Positions 24,240 to 35,899 of a stretch of DNA of 64,000 nucleotides are shown one piece after another. Numbering within the stretch: position 1 is the first letter of the stretch; each line of letters begins with the position of its first letter. This DNA is from Stercorarius parasiticus. Its lineage: Eukaryota; Chordata; Aves; Charadriiformes; Stercorariidae. Location: NCBI GenBank assembly GCA_013396915.1, contig VWZL01000329.1, positions 318,450-382,449 on the forward strand, read 5' to 3'. Below the pieces are notes generated by a model. That model was given only the letters and a program-made list of their open reading frames with translations, ran no database searches and had not been told where the DNA came from. Both the position numbers and the translations under genes were made by a program.

Positions 24240-26025
24240 ACACAAATGGTGCCACATTGAAATGTCTATGTCAGAGTCATGGGCTACTGTAAAGTGGTTT
24301 ACAAGTCTGGCTGGCAAAGCCGAACCTTTTCTTGTGATATGCCGAGGATTTATGTCTGTAAATAGAGAAGAGATGTGTAGGAGGCGTAACTGGTAACTGG
24401 GCTGTGAAGGGCGGATCCTTCGCAGGCTGAAGGTTTGCTCCTCGCAGCGGCTGTACGTCCATCACAGGTAGTTGCTGCCCAGATGAGGATCGATGTGTGG
24501 AGCTGAGGCTGTGGAGCTTCACGGGAGCTGCACTGAAGAACAGTGTCGAGGCAGGGAAGAGCCACCAGCTGCTGGTCTGCCCTCAGCCCTACTGAGGCCA
24601 AGAGCAGCAGAGCCCGGGGACACCAGCACAGACCCAGGCCAGCAGGTCATCTGCTCTCTAGAAAACCATCAGAGCCAGGTGGATTAATCAGGTGCTTAAA
24701 AGCAAGCTGGAAAAGCAGCGGTGAAAGCAGAGGAAGGCTGCTGCTCTGCACCCACCAGGCCAGTGGTGAGGGAAGGAAGACGGGTGCAGGAGATGCTCCT
24801 CCCAGAGCTGGATACATTCCTTTGGAGACACTCTCACTATGTGCACCTTCTAGCAACTGCCACTGTTGGACTGTTTGCTCTCTAATCAGAGACAGAGACA
24901 TACAGGCACATGCAAACACACACAGGAATGCTTTCCCCTACCGTAAAATGAGGATTTTAAACCTTCAGCCCAGTATCGAAACTGTTTACTGCTCCTTTGT
25001 GGTGACATGTCTCCCCGTGCGTATCTCTTGGAGTCTGACAGCCTGTTTGGCATCCCCAGCCCCCACAGCCATCTTAGGATCCAGGCTCAGCTCTTCAGAC
25101 CTTGCCTAGCATGCACCATTTCCCAGCCTCAAGATTACAGTTTAACCCCTCAGGAGATGAGATGGAGATAGCAAGCGGAGACACTGTCAGCAGAAGAGCA
25201 CACTGAGCACAGCACTTCTGATCGCACCGCTAGCAAACAAACAAGAATTTGTAGATTTAAAGCAAAACATTGCATGTTCCCAAAGGCGGTATGGTACACT
25301 CTCAAGCTAATCCGGAGGAAGGCACTGAATTCAGAGACACATTGTCCCCAGGTTTGATTTCAAAAGAAGAGAAGAATCACGGTGGAGTTCTGTTCACATG
25401 CCTTGGGGTGCAGTGGTGCAGACCCACTTTGCCTGCCTTGGCCTCACCTGACCCCTGTGCTGATACCTGCCCGCATTCTGTGCAGCTCCTGGCAAGCACA
25501 GAGAGCAAGCAGCCCCCTCCATGCCCTGGCATACCCTTCCAGGCTGTCTCCAGCATGACAGTCAGTGATGCTGTTGCTGTGACAACTACCCAAATCCACT
25601 CTCGGGACCAAGCCGGGCCTCCCGCCGCCCCGGGGGTGCACAGGGCCAGCACTGCACCCCCTCCCTGGGGCAGCTGAGGCTTCGCCCATGGGCACCTGCC
25701 TCTGTCTTTGGTCAGCAAGACTCATCCTGCTGGTCCTGCTCATCTGGCTGCAATGACAGGAAGCAGGGGATGCCCGTCAGGCGCTCCCACTGCTTCCCTG
25801 CCAGCTGCCCCACTTCTTCTCCACTGCCAGAGCAGTAATGGGTCCTGGGCAGGTAGAAATAAGCTGCCACTACGATGGATAAGAAAATCACAGCAGCAGT
25901 TAGGGTGGATTATGTCTTTTTCTTCTGCGACAGGAAGGAGACATCTCACCATATGAGCCTGAGATTGCCCAGGGCAGCCCCCACCACCATCCATCACTGC
26001 CGGTCCCCAAGTGCTCCCAAACTGG
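24240..26025. other. Intronic spacer between two inverted CR1 pieces
   Basis: About 1.8 kb of single-copy DNA of mixed composition separates the sense CR1 ending at 24236 from the antisense CR1 starting at 26029. Frames are short and overlapping. Nothing else was recognised. Confidence 0.45.
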
Positions 26026-26028
26026 AGA

Positions 26029-26445
26029 TAGAATCATAGAATCATTTAGGTTGGAAAAGACCTTTAAGATCATCGAGTTCAACCATTAACCTAGCACTGC
26101 CAAGTCTACTACTAAACTACATCCCTAAGCACCACTTCTACCCATCTTAGTCTGCCTCTTCAACCTGGTTGGGTGGTCTTTAACAGACTCCCACCATGAT
26201 ATCTGCCTTGTTGACCTTGCCGCTGATTTTTACCCATAAACACTCAACCCTCTCATCACCGTTATTAAGCTCTAGACAATCAAAACAGTCCCTAACATAC
26301 GTGGCTACCCCACATCCTCTCCTTCCTTACCTGCCCCTTCTGAACAGCCTGTAGCCATCAATAGACACACTCCAGTCATGGGATTCGTCCCACCAACTTT
26401 CAGTAATGGCAACTATATCATAGTTTTCCTGCTGCACAATGGGAT
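26029..26445 (-). mobile_element. CR1 LINE, antisense, internally deleted: endonuclease joined to 3' end
   Basis: The 3' part (26029-26150) is the antisense of the CR1 3' UTR: the + strand reads TAGAATCATAGAATCAT, then GGTTGGAAAAGACCTTTAAG and ATCATCGAGTTCAACC. Directly beyond it (26151-26445), the minus strand encodes part of the CR1 AP-type endonuclease: AITESWWDESHDWS, IDGYRLFRRG, RRGCGVATYVRDCFDCLEL, ERVECLWVKISGK and RPPNQVEEA. Two in-frame TAA stops break it. The reverse transcriptase region that normally lies between these parts, over 1.5 kb, is missing. This implies an internal deletion or a composite of two insertions. Confidence 0.9.
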
Positions 26446-26449
26446 GTGT

Positions 26450-29400
26450 TTGGTCTGAAATGCATCCACGCAGTGTGGGGCTGCCGAGCATCCCCACAGT
26501 GTCCAGCAGCTGAGCAGGCTGAGCCGACGGAGAGTGCTCTGCCCCGGGGCTGTGTCTGAGACAGGGAAGTTGTTCCGCTGCCTCCAGCAGGTGCTTCCCA
26601 TCCTTGTGAGCTGCAGAAGGCGCAGCAAATATCTGAAGTCTGGAAAAGTCCCAGGTGACGGTGGGAAGAGCTGCTCACCCCCGTCCCCGCAGGCTGCTGT
26701 TCCCCAGGGGCACAGGGCATGCACGGGGCAGGGGGCAGAGAGCTGGGATCCAGCAGGGTTGCCCTTTGCTGGGTACCGGGGCTGCTGCTGGGACCAAGTG
26801 GCTCGGCAGCCAGCCAGCAGCGGGATCACCGTTAGTGCCTGGGGCTTCAGTGGCTTTTGGGAAGGGCCGTCCCTGCCCCACTGGGTCTCTGGTGGCCCGG
26901 ATGGCCAGCACAGGTGCTCAAACTGGCTGCAGGTCCCCATTCCTCTCCCTGCTCCCGAGCCCACCGCCGGCTGGGCTGCACTGTGAGCACCTGCCCGCAG
27001 GCAGCGGTGACCAGATTCGAGCTGAGCATCACTAGCTGGAGCCAGCAGAGCCGGCTCTTCCTTAGAGCAAGGTATTTGTGACCGGTCAGATAACACAGAA
27101 ACATCTAATGGGATTACCTGCAATGCCCGAAGTGTTAAACATGCAGGCGGCTTTGTCCCGTGCTAAGCGCAGCAATGAAAGGGCAGAGCAGTTGAGAGTC
27201 CTCTGTGGCAAAGCCTCTCGGAGGGCAGGGAGTCAAACAGAAATAACGGCCTTTCCGGAAGGGCTGGGACAGTGTTGGGGTTTATCGTTCCTGGCAATGC
27301 GAACATGTTCCCCCAGGAGGCTGGTGCCTTCCCAGCAGAAGCTGTGTGGGGAGAGCAGTGCAGATAAGCAGAGTCGGCAGCGCAGAGCCATGCCGGCCAC
27401 GCCGCGCTGGAGATGTCCCTTCCCACGGCACACCGGGGACATTTGGGTCATTTGGCTCTGGGAAGATGCCCTCCTCACAGGGTGGAGGCTCTCTCCAGGG
27501 CACACCACATTCCCTGCTCAGGGGTCGGGGCACTGCAAACGCCGACGTCATCCCAAGGCCCCGTGAGCAAGCTAGGAGTGCATCACCTGTCAAACAGCAT
27601 TGATCCAGGCTCTGCCTTACCTGAAACAGCTGCAGCCCCAACCAAGTGCAAGGAAGACACTCCACTTAACAAGCACAATTAGGGCTGTGACACAGTGGCA
27701 GGAAAGGAGCTTAGCCACGGGGATCAATTCCCTCGTACCATTGTGTGCTGCGGCAGGGCTGCACGTCTGCCTCTGGTGCAGGACAGGCTGACCCCAACCT
27801 TGCTTTACTGTAACCCCAATTGGCTGGAAACTTTCAGGAAACTTTCAAGTGCAGAAGGAGAAATGTTTCCTCTAGGAAAGTTAGTGGGAATGCAGTGCTT
27901 GCTTGCTTTCGGGACCAGACCTGTTGGCATTGTCCCTGGCAGTGGGGAACCAGGGCAGGCACAGGAACAGGTCAGGGTGGGGGTGACACGGTGATGGCAG
28001 CGCGAGAGCCGTGGTAGGATGCAGTGCCCTTGGACGGCTGTCTCAGGCAGGACAGGGCACAAGTAGGCATTCCCGGACGACATGGCAGCACTGCCAGTTG
28101 GAATGAGGCTGCTCACAGTACAGAACCCATTTGCTGCCGAGGCCATGGCGATTTTCCTTCCATACAACTTCGGGCTTTTCCTGCTCCTTCCCAGTCATGC
28201 TCCCCTGGAGCCACCAGCCCAGCCTCTCCGCCGGCAGCACCGCGCTCACACTCCCGGCGCCACAACCTCCGCTCTTGGCAAGCACCGGGGATTTTATTGG
28301 CTGTTTGCTAACGGAGTTGGAAATTAACATGATTATTTTGCATAGTAATTGGCAACATGTGCGGTGAGGAGATCAAAATGCAGAGAAACTAGAAGTGAAG
28401 AGGTTTTAGCAAAGCAGAGCATGTGGGGAAGTTAAACGGTGTGTTTAAATGCCTTGCAATGATGGTCCGCAGCCAGGGTCCCTGCGACGTGGGTGACACT
28501 TGCTCCCTGTGCTCTCCTGGATGGGGGGAGGTGGGGATGGGGCTTCTTGCTGGCCGCCGAGCAGACAGCATTATCTGGGGGCATGGACCTGTGTGGTGCC
28601 AGCCCGCTGCCGATGGCAGGCACCCAGTGTGCCGTTTGGTATCCGCCGCAGACAATGGCAGGAGGAAGCTTTCCCTCCCACAGCGCCATACGGGAAGGCT
28701 TCTGTCACCGTGCCACCACAGGGAGAGGAATTTAAATGTGAGAAGGCAGGTTCCTCTGAACTGTGTCCAAATACCCACCCAAGAATAGTCTCTCCCTCCA
28801 GAAGGGCGGCTGGTTCCAGCCACTCAGCTCCACGTGCTCACAGCACCCCGGTCCTCCTCCTGACTCCTGCAAACCTGCGGCTTCTCACCAGCTGCTGGTG
28901 ATCGACGTGTGCAGGGCCTTGGTGTAATTTAGGAGTCACACAGAAAGCACAGTTCTTCTCCTTCAGCCCCAAATCTGCACTCCACCTGCGTGAAAGCAGA
29001 AGTCTTGGATTCATTCGTCTCCTTCCCCTGTTAATAGCAGACTCTCTGCTCTGCCTGTAATGTCTGGGTGTAGCAGCTTTTATCGGGCGCTAAACCTGGC
29101 TCAGTGAAGCCAGACTTCGTGTCAAACACACTGTAATATTCTCGAAACACAGCCCCAGTGGTCCGCATCCTAACGCCAGACATGCAGCTCCTGGGATTAG
29201 GCGGCAGAGCCCCCGATGTCCTGTCACTCAGGATACGGCAAATCCTCTACGTGCAGCACGGGGGGAGGTGCGGTTCGAGCGGCAGAGCGGCAGGAGCCTT
29301 CCTCCCTGTTTGCTTTCCATTGCAGACATTTACCTTTGGACCAATGAGCTGGAAAGGTTTTCTTGCTGATTGTAAGCCCAGCATTAGTATGCAGATAAAA

Positions 29401-30950
29401 ATGCAAATCGGCCTAGATGAGACTTCCCAGACGGCACTGGAAGTCAAGGATTTAATCTAGCCTGATCTTGGACACAGTCTAAGCTCCTCAAAACAAGAAC
29501 GCATAACCTGATGCAAAGATTTCACCTCAATAAACCTCCCTGTCAACAAGCTCCGGGAGCCTTTGTTTGCCTTAGCAATGATGTTCAGGCAGAGGTGAAG
29601 TGCTTGGCGTCGGTCCCTGTGCCCGAAAGCGTCTCGTCGGCGCTACCTCAGCAGCACCCAGCCACTGCCTCTGCCCATGCATTGCCCTGCGCTCCCGGGC
29701 TGTGCCACTTCACCCCGGGTACCCCCGGCCGAACCTGCTCCTCCGAAACTCATCAGCCTGAGCCTTCTGTCAGCTCCCCCAGGCCGTCGGTGACTTGGCT
29801 GGACCCTCTCCCAGGACTATGGTCATGAGCAAGTGTGCTTGCTGCGGCCCTTCGGAGAGCTCGGGCAGCATCTTCTCGCTTCTGTCCACCTCATGTGGCT
29901 TGCGGGAAACCCCCATTTCATGCTCTCCAGGTCCCTTTCCAAGAACCCGCCTAGCTGTAAACCAGGATGCTTGTTCTGAGCTGTGCTGAGGTTCTGACTT
30001 GGGCGAATGAACTGCATCCCTCTGAGTTTTAGTGTTTCATCATAAGAAACTAATTGTCATCTCTGTGCCAGGTTCTGGGATTTCTTCTGCCAAATCCTGC
30101 CTGCTTCCCTTCAGTATAGAGGCCAAAGCTCTGGAAGAGCCAACCAAGTCCCAAATTTTGATCAGAGCTTGTCGTGGCTCAGATTGCCAGCTACAAGTCT
30201 CCAAATCCAAACAGAATTCATGGGCTGCAAAGTCCATGAACTGCCCAGCCTGAGGGCACTTGGGGCAGATCCAGCGGTGATGCCGAGTCTGGTAGCTACA
30301 GGGGTCAACACTTCTGTGCTTCCCATGCGAGAGGTGTCGCTTGCACTCCGTGGCATGGCAGAGCCACAGCCAGGCGTGGGACAGAGGGGGGATCTCCTCC
30401 TCGCTGCCCATGACTCCAACAGCTCCTTTGGCAGGCTGCAGGGGGGTGATGCTCCTGTCTCTGTCCCAAGGGAACCGTAGGGAAGGCACACGGGGATGCC
30501 GTACACCAGCGTTCTGGGATGGCATCTCCCGTGCAGCGGTCTCCAGGTGCTGAGTGCCATCAGGCTGCTGTTTGCCGGAGAAGGGCAGGCTGAGAGGGAA
30601 AGGCTCAGGCACGGAGGAGCAGTAGACCAGCCTGCTTGATAAATGAGCACTTAATTAGCCTCTATGTTAAAGGCCCAGACCCCAGGAGCTGTACACAGGT
30701 GCTGTGGGGACAGGAAAACTTCTTCAGCAAGAAGAAGCAGAGAGATCGTGGGCTTCCCAGACCTTCCTTCCAGAGCTGGAAAGCCTTCACACCGGGAGCA
30801 CGAGCCAAAAAATGCTGGCAGTGCCGGGCAGCGGAGCACAGCCCTCACTGCTCCATCCTTGCGCATAAATTACCTCCAGGCTCTGAGCTAAACAAAGGGC
30901 CCTGAAATAATTCTGCATTTTAATAAAGTCAGCGTTTGTGCCACTATCGT
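26450..30950. other. Intronic sequence without recognised element
   Basis: Largely GC-rich single-copy DNA with many overlapping chance frames (the longest is 236 codons on the minus strand, ending near 26413). AT-rich patches lie at 28310-28460 and 29330-29470; the latter contains an ATGCAAAT octamer at 29401. No mobile element or RNA gene was recognised. Confidence 0.4.
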
Positions 30951-31940
30951 CCTTACAGAAAGGGAATTTGCATTTCTTTCTGCCAGCTCATTCTGCACAG
31001 CCTGCTGGCACCAGAGATCGGCTGCACTCTCCGGCACTCCCCACAAAGGACTAAGTCACGTTTTGTTGCTTAATCACTGTAACACCAGAAATGCAGGGTA
31101 GAGCTGCTCTAAACCCCCCGAGCAGAGAGCACACCAGTATCTCAAAAGCCCTCCAATGCGCAAGTTTGTCTGAGAAGCAGCACTTTCCAGATGATGCATC
31201 TCCCCCAGCCTCCTCCGACTGCTCTCCTGCACTACCCTGCGGGCAGGCTTCCACCCGATTCACCCGGGAGCCCAGGGACGAAGGACTGGCACTTGGGCTT
31301 CTGGTTTGTGTTTCTGTAAAAGCTGGAAAGGAACAAACTGCGGCTTCTCCCTCCCAAGGGAAAGGCATCCCTTGGCGGCTTAGAGCCTGTGCCTAGCTGT
31401 GCCTCCCGCAGGCAGCACGCAGGGTGCTCCTCTGCCTGGGACCATCTGCAGCCCCAGGGCAGGCAGGCAGAGCACAGCGGATGTGCCCCTTCTCCCGTGA
31501 TGGTCCCTGTGAAGGTCCCTTCACTCCTCACATTTCTATTCTCAGCCCCCCAGGACACACGGGCCATAGAGGGGTTCATCCAGTCTGGAGGCCACTGTCT
31601 TTCCCCATGGGAGGTGAGATTAGGACTAAAGCATCAGTGTGTCCAGCTAAAGGATCTGGGAGTGCGTCACTTGCCTGCTTCTGGGGTCACCCCCTCTTTT
31701 GTCATGGTCTGGTGAGAGTCCCCCAGCCCACAGAGCTCTGTCCCTCCATCACAGGATTGAGCAAAGCATAGGGTGCCTGAGCGGCAGCAACCTCCCCCCG
31801 AGCATCCCTGCTCCCCGGGCAGGGTGGGTGCATGGGACCATCAGTGCCTCCGGCTGGGTCCCTCTCCTGCCTCCCGCCTCCATCCCGCTCCCCTCCGCTG
31901 CCGCAGCCGCGCCAAGGCCTCCCGCTGCGGGGGAACGCTG
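30950..31940. other. Intronic sequence without recognised element
   Basis: An ATTTGCAT octamer lies at 30966-30973. The rest is GC-rich with short chance frames. Nothing else was recognised. Confidence 0.4.
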
Positions 31941-32095
31941 TGATCGTAGCTTTCAGCATGTTCAATTACTGTCAGTTAATGATGATTAATTTACAATTAA
32001 GGGCCTCTAAAGGGTAGTGTGTGTGTTAAATAAATATTGATCTTTCATTTGTGGCCACAGATATATTAACCCAGTTATGGGAAACGCGGCAGTGG
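31941..32095. other. Homeodomain-motif cluster, possible enhancer
   Basis: A sharply bounded AT-rich block sits between GC-rich flanks. It includes TAATGATGATTA at 31977-31988, two TAAT/ATTA half-sites in palindromic arrangement with four bases between. Further ATTA cores follow at once (TAATTTACAATTAAG), then ATAAATATTGATC. This arrangement fits dimeric paired-type homeodomain binding. It is non-coding. Function is inferred from motif density only. Confidence 0.35.
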
Positions 32096-32099
32096 CGAG

Positions 32100-33600
32100 A
32101 GCTGGGCTCTGCCTGCGCTCCCACCCATGGCACGGGGAGAGCCGCCCCGCGTCGTCCCGAGCTAAGCGGGCTCTCAGGAAAACAGGGATTGCCAAGTGCA
32201 GGAGGGTTCAGCTTGGCCTCGTCCCACCTGGGAGCTCTGGCTGCTCAGGGCTAGATGAGGATGGCTTCTCCCGGGGTGCTTCGTTATCAACTGCAATTGC
32301 TCCGTCCTCTTTCCACTTGCAGAAAGCGTGCGAGAGCAGGGGGGTGCTGGGAGCTGGCGGTCTTCCTCTTGCCCGGCCCCTAATTGGCCTTGTGAAATAA
32401 ACAAACTGTCCAGACCCAGTTATGGTTTCATTAGCAGCTGGACAACTTAACAAACTTGTCACTGAAGTCATAATGTGTTTTTCAACCCAGTTTCGGCCGT
32501 GCTCTGGGGTCTTTCTGGCTGGCACAGTCACGCCACAGCCCGTGCCTGCATGCCACACCGTGTGCCGGTGGGACAGCAGGTGCCCTCAGCATCCTCCACA
32601 AAGGCACCGTCAGGAGACGTAACCTGGCACCTGTCGGGGTCTCTGGTGAGGTTTGGCGAAGGTGGCCAGGAGGATCCCTGTCTCTGCATAGATGCTCATT
32701 GGAGGCGCCGTGAGGGGATGAGCAGTGTGGACTCAGGACTTTGGCTTCCCAGAGAGCCCCATCCCCTGTGTCACTGTCTCTCCTCCCTTGCCGAGCCAAA
32801 CCGCTCGGTGCCCATCTCCAAGCTGCAGCTGCTCTGGGCTTTGGCCGTGCCCTGCGGGAGCCCTCGCCCTCACTCAGCAGAACTGGCCGTTTTGTGCAGT
32901 TTCTCATTTCAGGCCTTGAGGCACAAGAATTGCCACCAGTCCAGATGACTGTCATTTTCTCGTCCTGTCATGCATGTCTATAAAGATTTTCTTTTATGTC
33001 TGTAAAGTTTCCTGACATCTATCTGACTTTTCTGTCTGTAATGAGCGCGCTCTCCAAGATGTACTTTTCTAGAAATCTTTCATCAGTTATCTGGTAGCTA
33101 TACAGCTCTCCACATTTTCCAGTTTTACCACTGTTTTTAACTTGCATTTGCAACTTCTTTGTTGGGCTAGCAACGGATATCTGTGCGTTATCAATATTCA
33201 CATCAAGATCCAGACTAAGCTTCTGGAGACTCCTTCGTGCACGGTACCACGGGCCCTTCCCTGGCCACCACCCGTTACATCACATCTGGGAATGACAGGC
33301 AAGGCAGTGCTAAGGGTCCCAATCTGAGGAACATGCCCGAGTTGTCCTGCCTCTGGAGCATGCCACGGCCAGAAGCTCCTTGTGCCATGACCAGCAGCTC
33401 CTGGGAACCACCACAGCATATTACACTGGGAGAGGGCAAGGAAAACAACATCAGCGGAGGCAGAGCATAAAGACCAGGGACCGGCAACAGTTGGAAACAT
33501 TGGCAAGAAACAGTCATCTCCTTGGTATTATTTTTCTCCAGAGACACGAATTCAGTGTAGCTGCTGCCATATCATACATTGCTGCATCGCATACAATGGC
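32100..33600. other. Intronic sequence without recognised element
   Basis: This stretch is GC-rich to 32900 and AT-richer at 32940-33230. Only short overlapping frames occur. No repeat family was recognised. Confidence 0.4.
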
Positions 33601-33614
33601 TGGGTGGATGCAGC

Positions 33615-33647
33615 CATCCATGCAAATGCTGTTGCATCCATGCAAAT
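33615..33647. repeat. Duplicated 13-mer carrying two POU octamers
   Basis: The 13-mer CATCCATGCAAAT occurs at 33615-33627 and 33635-33647, a period of 20 bases. Each copy ends in a perfect ATGCAAAT octamer, the classical POU-factor site, at 33620-33627 and 33640-33647. The spacing is about two helical turns, so both sites would face the same side of the DNA. Whether they are bound is unknown. Confidence 0.6.
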
Positions 33648-33659
33648 CCATGAGCAAGG

Positions 33660-35560
33660 ACATTCAGAGGCTCTGTGCATCCTCCCACACATCAGTGAGT
33701 GATGTCCACAAAGCTGAGATTTTTTTTCCTTTGAATTCCTTCTGATTTCCCAATACCTGGTACTCAGGAATCTAGAAAAATATCTAAACGTGGTGCAATC
33801 CACCCCAAATAAAAGAAGGCCATTTCAGCAGGCACCAGAGCCAACACATCCTGAATGCTGGAGCTCAGCGGCGGTTTCTGCAGCACCAGAGCACTCTTCT
33901 TTCCCATCTGGGATTCTTTTCCACATGCAGATGATTCAGGAGGTGGGAACGCCATTCCACCCCACCTCCAGCCATGTCCCAGGCAGCTTCTGAGTGATCT
34001 TTGCTCCTTTTCCCCAGCACGTTCCCAGCACCATCCCCTCACCGGGAGCCAGCCTCCCTTCTCCTCTGCAGTGCATTTCTTGGAAGCAAGTTCCCAAGAA
34101 GAATATTGTCTCTGGCTTTCTCTTTTATTTGAGGCATGTATTTAAAATGATGCTTTTGTTCCAAATGAATGAGTTGATTCATTCAGAAGCGCAGTTTCTG
34201 TTTTTGAATCAGCAGAGCTGTTTATGCTCATAGTGTCCATAAAACTGTTATTTTAGTCCTGACACTGATGCTTATGAATAAAATTTAGATCTCATTCAGA
34301 AGTACATTAGCTGTAGCTATTTGGCTTCTTGTTAAAGCATTAATTTTTATTGAGAAGACTACGTTGCCAAGCAGCTCCGTCTGCATCTTACAGCAAACTA
34401 AGTACCTCGAAGTACAGACCTTTGTAAGACCGAATTGCAGCACATGGCCTCCCTGCCCCCGGTACCCTCGGGTCTAAACATTCAGTTTGCGGCTGATTTT
34501 GTTCTGCTGCTGGATCACAGTGGGAATGTCCCAGTTTCCCTGGGTGAACAGGGGAGACTGGAGCAGTTGCGCCCTTGCTCCGGGGGGGTGTTCGGGGTCT
34601 GCTGGAGCCATCACAAAGCTGGCACTGCATTGCTTATTCATGACGGGCTGGGTGTTGGGTGTACTGGAGCCAGTTAGCTCTCCCATGTATTTATTGCACT
34701 TTTTTGCTTGAAGCAAGCTGTTAAAAGTCAAAAATACTTTAGCATTTTAGCAGAAAGATAATTTTTTAATAGATTCCACCTACAAAAAGGAGCTGACTGG
34801 CAGAATATTAAACTCAGGGAGATTTATTTTTAATCCGTGCCTCCAAACAGCTTGAGATAACCATTTTTGCATCGCTCCGGGCTGATTAATACTGCTGTCC
34901 CTTGCCTGTCCTCCTCACTTGGTGCTGTGGCAGCTGTGGCCTCTCACATCCTATTAACCTTGTCTGCAGAAGGGACACCTGGCCAAACCGAAGAATTAGC
35001 TCTTGTAATTAGGAATGTAAACATCATACACTGCCTGCTAACATCCACATGTCCCATCCCTGCCTTCTCCTGGTGTTTGTTAGGGCAGGATACCTCCAGC
35101 CGGGCTTCTCCCATCATCAACTTCCCGCACACCAGCTTCCAATAGTTTCTAAATTAACAGCCCTATAAAACCCAAATCGAAGCGCAAGTAGCTTTGGTTC
35201 TTCAAGGACTAGGATTGGTGTTTTTTCAGTGTTGGTTGCACACAGCTGTGCTCCAGAAAAGGGTGCTAGCAGGCAGTGGTGTTTGCCAGGACTGTGTGGT
35301 AAGTCTTGTCCTCTTCCTTAGAGGAGCTAATTGATTCCCGTGACTTGTGTCTGGTACCAGCAGGGCAATAATATTCCTAACAGTGGCCAAGTTTCTATCC
35401 CTGCTCTGTAAGCTGCTGGCATAGCACCAGGCTAGGGTGCTGAGTGTTTCCACAATGAAGCTACCTGAGGTGGCACAGAGACGTCCTCTTGCCACTTCTG
35501 CTTGTGGTCCTTCTAGGTTTAACTTTTAGGCTAAGTAATGTTGGTATCAGTAGTAACTCC
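33660..35560. other. Intronic sequence without recognised element
   Basis: Mixed single-copy DNA. AT-rich patches are at 34100-34360 and 34700-34860. Nothing recognised as coding or repetitive. Confidence 0.4.
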
Positions 35561-35890
35561 TGGGTGCTGGATCGAGCAATTAAGCCATTGTTCATAATAC
35601 AGTAGGTTCTGAAAACTAAGGTGACTTTATTTGTTTCTCAGTAATATGATGAGCTATTTTGAGTGATGCTAGATTTAATGGCTAAATCAATATGTGTATT
35701 TAGTGTTGGGCTTTATTTTAGCACTAAGTGACATGAGATAAGCAGACTTAGAGAGTGTTAATTGGTTTGTGTTTAGCATTTTACACTAATCAGAGTGTGC
35801 AGTGCTGCCCAGGGCTCTTCAGCACTAGTAATTCTGTTTATCCAAACCAGGAATTGTTTACTCTATTGACTGGAGTGGGATCAGTCTGTC
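35560..35890. other. AT-rich block, possible conserved non-coding element
   Basis: About 330 bases of AT-rich, non-repetitive DNA with repeated short motifs (AGCACTAAGTG, GTGTTAATTGG, TTACACTAATCAG) and no open frame. It contrasts with GC-richer flanks. A regulatory role is possible but not shown. Confidence 0.25.
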
Positions 35891-35899
35891 TTTTCACTT

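Noticed and set aside
26413..27123. 236-codon open frame on the minus strand
   Set aside because: Its lower end runs into the CR1 fragment, frames on the other strand are equally long, and no family resemblance was seen.
30040..30612. 190-codon open frame on the minus strand with a C-terminal part that looks protein-like
   Set aside because: No family recognised, overlapping frames exist in other phases, and no convincing acceptor or donor pair was found.
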